Assembly: GCA_028023455.1 (NCBI GenBank)
Contig: JAQFVV010000027.1
Location: forward strand, 9,855,845 to 9,919,844
Direction of reading: 5' to 3'
DNA length: 64,000 bases
From: Epiperipatus broadwayi
Lineage: Eukaryota > Onychophora > Udeonychophora > Euonychophora > Peripatidae
The position numbers and the translations under genes were made by a program. Below are positions 55,906-64,000 of the stretch, piece after piece. A model generated the notes under the pieces. The model worked only from the letters and a program-made list of their open reading frames with translations, was not told the DNA's origin and searched no databases. Positions within the stretch are counted from its first letter, which is position 1. Each line of letters starts with the position of its first letter.

Positions 55906-56689
55906 TTTTGTTAAATTTAAATAATTGACATTAAAACTACTTTTATGACAAAATTTCAATTGTATAAAAACATTTTGCAAATAAATTTTATATCGCTCTC
56001 AAATATGAAGGTGTGTTAATCACTCAAAAAGTCATGTGACACTTGAACACCAATGTAACTAGTTGAATGCAATAATTCCACTTTATTTAATCATATTGCG
56101 ATTTTGTTTCTATTTCTTTTATCTGAGAATGCATTTAGGAACTTTTAGCTATTACGATCTGTTACCTTATCATTATGCAAAATGAACAAGGCAGGATATA
56201 AAATCACAAAATATTTAGTATCTAAAAAGGTTATCACTTTATATATCTGTGTGTGTTGGTGCATATTTTTTATTGTTAGATCTTCATAATCAAAACTCCA
56301 ATGGATGAATTTGGATCCATAATTCAAAATTGTTCATATGTGTGACTCAGTCATATCCAACAAAAGGAATACCACTTAGGATTCATTATTGCAGAAATGC
56401 ATCTAGCAATCATTTTTAGGATTAGTTCACTATTCAAGCTACCGACTTGAAAATTCAAAATACTCTGAGGTTTTGAATTTAAGACAATTGTATGGATCTG
56501 AAACCAGATCAGTATCTGCATATTTTAATATTCTCAGTTCATTACCCACAGCCGCCTGCATTTCCTGGCCAAGAACGTTGAAAATAACAATACATTTAAT
56601 TTTTTACCTTATACAATATATAATAAAACTAGAGCAAGCTCTTTAATTTAGTAGTATCCATAACAATCAATCATTATCGGATTGTCCAT
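55906..56689. other. AT-rich stretch with an old HHR-464-like trace
   Basis: GGATCTGAAACCAGATCAG, followed by a TATTTTAATATTCTCAGTTC part at 56,490-56,550, resembles the internal part of HHR-464 (ATAGATCTGAACTCAGTTC region). A similar trace is at 60,630-60,720. No gene. Confidence 0.35.
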
Positions 56690-58109
56690 CATTATCATTT
56701 TCGAACATTATCAATTCTTACCTGGATCAAGATATCTCCAAATGTAATCCAGGTTCCTTGATCCCTAGATTCTCTTCTCAACACACCAGAGAACTTCCTC
56801 ATTTCACTGTCAATTAACACATGGTCATTTTTTAGATTTTTACAATCTCTTGAGTTCCAATTCAAAACTTCACCCATTCAATTATTATCACTTTTGCTAC
56901 CAATATGTCCAGTCCAGTGCCATTTCAGTTTCTTAATTTTTTTTTTAATAATGCCAATGATACCTCTCTGCCCAATCTCTTTTTATTAATCCATATTCAA
57001 TTAAGTAGTCTGAGATCTTTATACTGTTTTATTAAATGTCCAAGTCTTAGATCCATAAGTAAGTGACAAAACATAATTATGAAAAAAATCTTTTCAAAAA
57101 CATAGGCATATTTCCTTTTATTATGAAGTTATTTTAACTAAAAGCATTTCAACCAAGTCTAATTCTGGGATTAATTTCATCCATTATGTATCTATTGTGT
57201 TAACAACCTGAGCTGTTAACTTCTAACTCATCATTAATAATTTTTAGTTTCTTCTTTTGAGAAAATCCATTGAACATTACTTTAATCTTTTTAATATTTC
57301 CCTTTAGTCCTACTTTCTTACCTTCATCTGATAACTCTTCAACATTTCCTAAAGCTCCAAAGCATTATTTGCAAAACAACCACATCATCTGCAAAATCTA
57401 GTTGACATAAATAACCTTTATTTACTTTGATTCTCTTAACTTTCCATTTTAATCTACAAAACACTTCCTGTAAATATGCTGTAAAATATAGAATCACATT
57501 ATCATACACTCTTCTCATGGTTAATCTTTTTAGTATCATTATATAATCAAGTCTCTGGTGATGCTTTTGGTAAATAGTCTTCAGAATATGACAATAGTCC
57601 TGGATTTGTACTTTTATCATCTAATGCTTTAATTATTGAAGAAATTCATTTAGAAGCAATGTCTGTTTCCAAAGCATAATGGCAACTCATATTCATTGGT
57701 CCTTTCTGTAACTTTCCTGAATATTTGAATGTGATCCTCTATACTAAAACCACTTTTAAATATAGCTTGTTTTTTTTGGGTTGGAATCCAAAGTTTACTT
57801 GTAGATGAGTTGTAATTATCTTAATAAAGATCCTGTATAAATCTGATTAAAAATTGATGTCTGTAATTTATATTTTCTTTATGATCTTTCTAAAACATTA
57901 GTATTACAATGCATTCTTTCAACCATTTGGAATATCTTTATCATCTAAACATTTGACCTATAGCTTCCAATAATTTTTCTAGTTCTTCACCTGCTTCTTT
58001 TACAATATTGATTATAAAATCATTTCCTGGAGCTGTTACTTTCTGTGTAGATTTAATTGCATGTCTCACTTCTTCATTTAAAATACATAGCAATTCACAA
58101 AATGTAATA

Positions 58110-58696
58110 ATTATAGGGGCTACTTATTTCTTTTCTTTTTTATTGTTATATACCATCATGGCCAAGACATCAATAGTGGTTGACAAGTTGACTGCAAGGT
58201 CTCTGGAAGTCGACCGTGAAGCTGATGTGAACATTGACAAATTATAGTGATAAATTTAGAGCTGATTTGAATATAAAAAATTATTCTCATTTAAAAATAG
58301 TTAAATTTAAAATAACACCTGTTGTTATTGTCGATCTTAAAAATAAACCCAGATTGGAAGAAGTTGAAAAGAAATATTTTTGTGTAATGCTAGAGCTAAA
58401 ATTCTTAGAAATTTTTCATTGCTATTTTCCTGAGGAGAAATGAAAATAACTTGTCCTGGAGAAACAAGGATTTTTAATGAACTGATTTTAAAACAAAGAA
58501 GTTATGAACTTTTTGAAACACTTTGTCTAGCTAGCAAATAATCTCAAAGACTTCGAATTGTTATTTTTTCTGTTCCGGCAAAAATAACTTTTTTTTTCTG
58601 ATTTCCGGTTCAAAACCCTGAAAAAAACATAGTCACCCTCAGGTACATTTTCACCAAAAAAGTTTCCCTCAATGTCTAAAATTTTGGCCACCCCTG
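58110..58696. mobile_element. hAT-like non-autonomous element inside the LINE
   Basis: The right end, inverted, reads CAGGGGTGGCCAAAATTTTA, a classic hAT terminus; the left end TAGGGGCTACTTATTTC is a weaker match. It separates two in-order parts of the LINE. No matching 8-bp duplication could be found by eye. Short plus-strand frames inside (58,162-58,443) may be transposase debris. Confidence 0.5.
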
Positions 58697-59618
58697 CTAT
58701 ATACTAACTCTTTATAGAACTCTTTCACATCTTTTATGATGTCATATTTTTATTTATTAACAGTTCCAGTTTTTCTTATTATTACAGAAATAACTTTCCT
58801 ATCAATACTAAGATGTTTTACACTTTTAAGACTATTCTTTTTTTCTATAGCTTTTCTTCCCAATTCACAATTATATTTTCTTATATCATTTTCTTATATC
58901 ATTTATCTTATTTTGAAACTCTAGATTTTCACTTCTTTTCAATGGATCATTGAAAAATAATTTTATATTTCTTTTTTATATATATTGTGTCAGTAGAAAA
59001 ATTACTGGGCAAGTGCAGTTTTTTAATTATTGTAGTTCTTAATAGAGTGTCAAATATATTCTTATTGATTACAGTTAAGTCTGAACCAGGTCCATTAATA
59101 TTTTAAAACAATTTGCAAGTTCTAATTTAAACTAGTTGGAGTGTTTTTGGAGATTAGAAATATAAACTGTTAGTACTCCCTTTCTTAATAGTTTTTCATA
59201 TCTCCAACATAGCATTAGCATCTATCTTACATCTCACTGATCGATTAACACTTCCTGTGTTGAATCCATTAAGAACATTACAATCTTAAAATACATATTT
59301 TCTATTAGTCAAAATATAATACAATTCTATTGTATCTTTATTCAGCTGCTGCCAAACTTATTTCCATTCAGCATTTTTCTCAAAGAAAGAATTTATAGTA
59401 TAGTTTTTCTTCCACTGGGAACTTCTCATATCAGTGCCTTCTCTCATTTCTATCACTATAACCAAACTTACCCACAGCATTTTCATCTTTCAATTGTTTA
59501 CCAATTCTAATGTTAAAGCCTTTTATAAAGATTGATTGAGATGATAAAATTATTTTGCATATCCATGTAAAAATTCTTTAATTCTTCATCACAATGAGAA
59601 CTTGTTGGAGCATGAATC

Positions 59619-60203
59619 TGAATTCTCCCTTCTCTCAGAAGTCGACTATTCCAACTCTATCTGATTGGATTAAGCATTGTTTGTGGGCCAATGATTAGTA
59701 CAGGCCTATAAGCAATGATACTCGCTGAATCCTAATGTTTTCAGTAAGGTCAGGGATCTGGCTATAAATGGTCAGCCTTTTGTGAGAATAGGGGGAGCAT
59801 GTCTGTTGGACTTACAAAGACAGTATGTGTTCTCCCAGGGAAGCTCTGCTAACTCGAAAAACAGCAAGCATTCCCACTAATAGCAATATGCTATTTGTCC
59901 ATACAGCTAGGCAAGTCCCCAGATGGACAAGACACTGCTAAGACTACTGTTGACTCGAAACAAGCTGTCTTGTACAGCCAGAAGTCATACCCCCTACCCA
60001 TGGGGCAAACTATCAGCTGTAGCTGGTAGTAGGACCACAAGACGCAGAGCCCAGAGTTTACATTAATCTATAATATTCAGTATTGTATATATTTTCTTGT
60101 ATTATATATATTTGTAGATATAATAAAGATTATATTAATTGTAATACCAGTGATTGTATTATTTTTCTGTAAGTTGGATCTGTAATCCAGACCAAACACA
60201 ACA
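59619..60203 (+). repeat. Solo LTR related to the Ty3/gypsy element
   Basis: Aligns over its length with the LTRs at 2,873-3,504 and 8,119-8,746 in the opposite orientation: CTCCCTTCTCTCAGAAG at the start, CAGGGATCTGG in the middle, and an end CCAGACCAAACACAACA. It interrupts the endonuclease of the RTE LINE. It is more diverged than the two LTRs are from each other. Confidence 0.8.
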
Positions 60204-60480
60204 GGTATCTTCTATTAATTTGAATGACTAATCTTGCCATAATGAATCCCATTCCACTTGTACTACCAATATATATGCCTTTACAGTAAAGTATATGTTT
60301 ACGCTTTAAATCAATTGTGTTTTCATTTTGTCTTCTAACTTCACAATATCCTATTTAATATTAGTTAATTCTTCCAGCTCATGTGATCTTTCTTGGCTTG
60401 AAATTGTAAGCACCTAAATAAAAAGTCATCATAGTCGATTGTTCATTTAAATGTACATCCCAGAATCATTTCTAGCTTCT

Positions 60481-61372
60481 CTTCTTATCAATGACATTTG
60501 GATTTCAAAGCTAAAAATAATGTAGTTGCATAGTTACCAATCATCTTTAATTACACTTTACTATACGATTTAAAAGTCTAAATATTCAAAATACATTAAT
60601 GTTTTGAATTCAAGACAATTTGCTTATACAGTAATATAGATCCGATTCCAATCAGTAATTATATATTTTAATATTTTCGATTCTTCATTAATTGTAGGCA
60701 GTCATATATTCTGGCTAGGAATATTATAAATAACAAATCATAATTCTTTACCTTAGACAATATAGGTTAAAACGAGCATGCATGTTCGTTTTATCATATA
60801 TTATCAAAGGTAAAAATGAGATTTTATTATTATCATATATGTGTAACAAAGAATCTTTTTTTTTTTTTAAAAAAAAAATCAATTCTATATCGATAATTCT
60901 GAATTCATAAACTCCGTTTTATTTATTTAAATTATATTCTTTAAGGATTTCACATTCTAAAAAAAAAAAAAAATCCTAGGTCGGTATAGTTGATATCGTG
61001 ACTGCAAATATGTCTTAGATTGTTTTAATATAAAAATGTCCTGTGTGATTTCATATAGTATTAGAATGGCATATTCATAATTAAAAGTTTCAATGTCGTT
61101 TCCAGCCAATAACGTACGTAAACCCACTACATATTAACTAAATGTAACTGTTATGAGCTAAACCCATAGATTGCTCAAAAATCATATGACTTCCGGTGCA
61201 ATTTATTATGCAATTACTTACCAATGTAAAAATAATATGATTTTCAAAATACAAAATATTTTGTTGCATTTAATATATATATAATAGCACTAATATTTTA
61301 AAATATGTAATATATATAAAATAGCACTAATATTTTAAAATATGTGCGTGTGTACGTTTTAAAGTGACGTGA
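60481..61372. other. Flank of the BTB gene, AT-rich
   Basis: A 36-bp unit with AATAGCACTAATATTTTAAAA is repeated in tandem at 61,277-61,344. Contains the 3' UTR side of the BTB gene. I found no clear poly(A) signal. Confidence 0.45.
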
Positions 61373-62425
61373 TTAGACTAAAATTTCATGACGGTATTTA
61401 AATTTGTAGATAGAAAATTTGGTAAAAGCTTCTTCGACTAATACTGGATGGTTTGATTTAAATTTTTGCCACCCCGAAGAATTAAACATTTCATTCATAT
61501 TCCAACCCATGAAACACAATGCATCGTTTTTAAGAGAAGGACTGTCACAACGTTCAGCTAGTATTAATATATCAAAAATATTTTCCACATTCAAAATCTT
61601 TCTTAAACGTTTAATACACCATACTTTTAAATCTTCCACTTGGTATTGATGTGCAAGTGAAAATAATTTCAAAACAATTGCATCACGATCATCAGGAAAA
61701 TACGATTTATACAGAAATATTAAAAACTGTTGTATAACTTCTGGATCTTCAGTAGACATATCAATTATTTCTGGACCATTTGGGTCACATGATAAAATTT
61801 CTTGAGCCAATATAGGAGAACGAGCACTCAAAATGAGCTTATGTCCACGGAATTCTCCATTTTTACCTAAAATTTTAATATCATTCAAAGGACATATCAA
61901 TTCATCATTTATAAATTGCTCATCATATGAAATATATCTAGGAATTCCAACAACGATTCTCATAAACAGTATTTTAAAATATAGTTTAATATTTTCATTT
62001 TGCAAGAGATTTTCTTTTTGCTTTAAACAGCAGAAGATTTTTCTGTCGATAAAATTGTTAATGCCAATTTTACTGTTGAAGATAGAAAAATCTCCACTAG
62101 GGTGTGCTGCTTTATATTCTTGATTGCTTTTATCCATTAGTGCTATTACGTACTTAACAGGAATTACCTTATTCACTTTCAGATCACATATAAGATAAAT
62201 ATCCATAAAGTCGCTTTGATGTGATAATCCTCTGGGATAAACTCGTAACCGCCATTGGCATACTTTTGGATTTGGAAATTTGATTTCTTGCAAAGGATAA
62301 TCAATAAAATGTTCTTCCCTTAACAAAAAATTTTCTATTGTAAAATTTTCCTCTGGTAGCTTTAGTAAACTGAGAGGATTTCCTGGTTTGTAGGTAGGTG
62401 GCATATCCAGCATAACGAATGTCAT
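61373..62425 (-). CDS. MATH-BTB domain protein (TDPOZ/speckle-type POZ-like)
   Basis: A 350-residue intact frame. Residues about 55-158 resemble a MATH (TRAF-like) domain (CQWRLRVYPRGL, then MDIYLIC). Residues about 180-275 form a BTB/POZ domain (NDIKILGKNGEFRGHKLILS, IIDMSTEDPEV, LKLFSLAHQYQVEDLKVWC), followed by a helical BACK-like tail. Proteins of this build are substrate adaptors of cullin-3 ubiquitin ligases: MATH binds the substrate, BTB binds cullin 3. The MATH part is divergent, so substrate binding is uncertain. An in-frame TAA directly precedes the ATG, which fixes the start. Such genes are multi-copy in chelicerates, a weak hint to the organism. Confidence 0.85.
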   Translation of the reverse strand: MTFVMLDMPPTYKPGNPLSLLKLPEENFTIENFLLREEHFIDYPLQEIKFPNPKVCQWRLRVYPRGLSHQSDFMDIYLICDLKVNKVIPVKYVIALMDKSNQEYKAAHPSGDFSIFNSKIGINNFIDRKIFCCLKQKENLLQNENIKLYFKILFMRIVVGIPRYISYDEQFINDELICPLNDIKILGKNGEFRGHKLILSARSPILAQEILSCDPNGPEIIDMSTEDPEVIQQFLIFLYKSYFPDDRDAIVLKLFSLAHQYQVEDLKVWCIKRLRKILNVENIFDILILAERCDSPSLKNDALCFMGWNMNEMFNSSGWQKFKSNHPVLVEEAFTKFSIYKFKYRHEILV

Positions 62426-62454
62426 TTAAGCCATAAGTAAAGACTTTCCAACCT
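62426..62454 (-). promoter_or_regulatory. Splice acceptor and 5' UTR piece of the BTB gene
   Basis: The minus strand reads TTTATTTTTGTAG (AG at 62,454-62,453), then 27 nt of 5' UTR before the ATG. An upstream non-coding exon is therefore likely beyond 62,454, but I could not locate it. Confidence 0.5.
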
Positions 62455-63689
62455 ACAAAAATAAATGCAATAACATTATTAGTTTTTAATTTATCAATAT
62501 TATTTATATTTTCAAACTTTATGCAAAAAAAAAAAAAAAAAGAGACAAATCTTAGAAATTTTTATATCAGAGAAACCTATTTTTCAAACTCGTAACTAAT
62601 ATTTATTTTGCCTTTCCATTAATCCATATATTGGGTTTTTTAATGTTCAATTTTTTGACAAATATCTGGGAGTTAGCATGATAATCCTCAAGTTGAAATA
62701 AGTATATATACATAAAGATCACACAATGGGAAACAACAAATAAAGCCATAAGAGAGAGAAAGTACTTAGAAAAGTTTGTAGCAATGATAAACAGGATATT
62801 GTGGAATCAGAATTTATCAAAAGTTCATAAATGACAGAATATATCAAAAGTTCATAAATGACAAATATAGAACACTATGAAAAATATCACATATAGAAAT
62901 GAGATTTGACATTTGAAGAAAAAAATGAAAAGGGAATTGATGGTCAGAGAAATTGATAAATGGTGAAGATCTGCAGATAAATCAAAGAGTGTGCAAAAGT
63001 AATAAAACTATTTGAGAAATAAGGAATATTGAACACACTATAGTAGATGGAATAAGACAATAGGAATGATATGGACATGGACAGAGAATATGTCAGAAAA
63101 GATTACTCAAGCAAATATTACACTGGATACCACCATAAAAGAAAGGCTTAAAAAGGGATTAGAAAGAAGGAATAAATGGAAAAGTTAGAAACAAAAAATG
63201 TATGGCTGGATGGAGGCATAACAATTGGGATCCAGATGTTATAGATCATTAAGAACTGATAAGACAATAATTAATAATTTAATACCAACACAACATCACC
63301 TTAGTATCTCAGTTTACCACTGATTACTCTAAATTGACAATAGATGGCACTAGAATTGAGAAGAATTTTTGTTTACAATTATAAATAGGTATATATATTA
63401 ATGCAATTACTATTTGACATTAAAAACTTAGTGTCCAAAAATCATATGACTAAACTTAATTATCAAGTCAGTTTATTAAAATTTATGTACAGACTAAAAT
63501 CGTTTGAATGCAAAACTTTAGCAATTTGACGACTATATTATAATCCTGACTTATCTATAGGGTTAATCAATCAATTTCTAATAGAAAATAATGAGGCAAA
63601 ATATCGTTTTATCTCAGATTCTATTAATCATCCAACTATACAGTCCTTCAATTTTGCCACTGTAGCAAAAATTCAGTAATTATTAGCAA
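62455..63689. other. Upstream region of the BTB gene, nothing recognised
   Basis: A unit of about 28 bp (ATATCAAAAGTTCATAAATG) is repeated in tandem at about 62,815-62,865. The rest is AT-rich without recognised coding sequence; 63,030-63,200 is A/G-rich like the 3' part of a LINE. Confidence 0.4.
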
Positions 63690-64000
63690 AACAAAGGCAA
63701 AACTCTCCATACAGTAGTGCCACCCTGTGCCAACCAGAGTAATCAATAGATGTCAGAAAGCTTGTGCACAGAATACCTATCTAATGCCTACTCATCTAGT
63801 ATCCCCAGACTAGTTTCTGGCTTGCAGCCATCGTCAGTGAGGAGCCTTGGATCTGAGAGGACTGCACCTTGATCTTAGGATCTAATGCAAACCCTCCAGC
63901 AGCTACCTTTCAACTCTACTTTACTACAAAACTATGAGAATGAAATTGAAAACACTATAATATTCTCAATCTAAGCTCAATAGCTTATATAGCCATATGG
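63690..64000 (-). mobile_element. HHR-464 repeat, runs off the window end
   Basis: From AAGGCAAAACTCTCCATACA through the hammerhead, the GGATCTAATGCAAACCCTCC block and CAATAGCTTATATAGCCATA. Minus orientation. Confidence 0.8.
63801..63852 (-). ncRNA. Hammerhead ribozyme, HHR-464 copy with perfect stem II
   Basis: CTGACGA, stem II TGGC with GCCA around TGCAA (four perfect pairs), GAAAC, TA, GTC. Inner stem I is TCCTCA with TGGGGA; the outer helix has lost pairing. The closest to a textbook core in this window. Confidence 0.8.

Larger units (their letters stand above)
56690..60480 (-). mobile_element. RTE-type LINE, near full length, interrupted twice
   Basis: Minus-strand pieces in the right order. 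Endonuclease N-terminus at about 60,480-60,204 (SSQERSHELEEL, DIVKLEDK). Endonuclease body at 59,610-59,040 (APTSSHCDEEL, GKFGYSDRNER, NVLNGFNTGS). Reverse transcriptase at about 58,110-57,340 (APGNDFIINIVKEAGEE; the catalytic FADD in LCQLDFADDVVVL). C-terminal tail at 56,880-56,690 (LKWHWTGHI, EVLNWNSRD). This order and these motifs fit RTE elements of the craniofacial-development-protein-2-like type. A hAT-like MITE (about 58,110-58,696) and a solo LTR (59,619-60,203) are inserted. Many stops: inactive. Confidence 0.75.

Noticed and set aside
61419-62123. Plus-strand open frames across the BTB gene
   Set aside because: Antisense of the clear MATH-BTB coding sequence; no known motifs.

Overview
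The window is AT-rich animal DNA, not bacterial. It has spliced genes with long introns, many nested and decayed transposable elements, tRNA-derived SINEs and microsatellites. A ciliary gene (IFT22) and a MATH-BTB gene mark it as a metazoan. The MATH-BTB type, the Penelope, Ty3/gypsy (mag-like), RTE, mariner and hAT content fit an invertebrate. An arthropod, perhaps an arachnid, is my guess only.

Host genes. I recognise two. (1) IFT22 (RABL5), minus strand, is split over at least 22 kb into small exons at 31,974-32,012, 20,969-21,051, 16,197-16,286, 16,028-16,126 and 9,735-9,835. Splice phases agree throughout and give 137 codons; the last exon (about 45-50 residues) was not found. Most of the repeats between 9.8 and 32 kb therefore lie in its introns. 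(2) A MATH-BTB protein of 350 residues lies at 61,373-62,425 on the minus strand, with its coding region in one exon and a splice acceptor in the 5' UTR. One possible exon of unknown identity is at 44,372-44,593 (+).

Repeats, left to right. A degenerate Ty3/gypsy retrotransposon (2,873-8,746) sits inside an older repeat. Two copies of a DNA transposon with 8-bp target duplications, possibly Merlin-like, are at 11,105-13,095 and 23,987-25,639. A dead mariner is at 19,225-20,453. A nearly complete Penelope-like element with GIY-YIG endonuclease, inverted termini and a 13-bp target duplication is at 26,194-29,219; a remnant of a second is at 36,440-37,430. A 604-bp palindrome is at 30,042-30,645. 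RTE-type LINE pieces occur at 34.9-35.9, 42.9-43.5, 50.7-52.0 and 56.7-60.5 kb, the last holding a hAT-like MITE and a solo LTR. A hAT (GTF2I-repeat type) remnant spans 54.1-55.9 kb.

Main discovery. The commonest repeat here (more than a dozen pieces, unit about 464 bp) carries a hammerhead ribozyme that can be folded by eye. It has CUGANGA, a short stem II, GAAAC, a two-base-pair palindromic stem III and a GUC cleavage triplet, closed by an extended two-part stem I. Copies have fold-back and partly tandem structure and 7-14 bp target duplications, as expected for a non-autonomous, ribozyme-bearing element moved by Penelope-type or LINE-type machinery. A second, looser hammerhead-like hairpin marks the Penelope termini, several mini fold-backs and the tails of a tRNA-derived SINE family.
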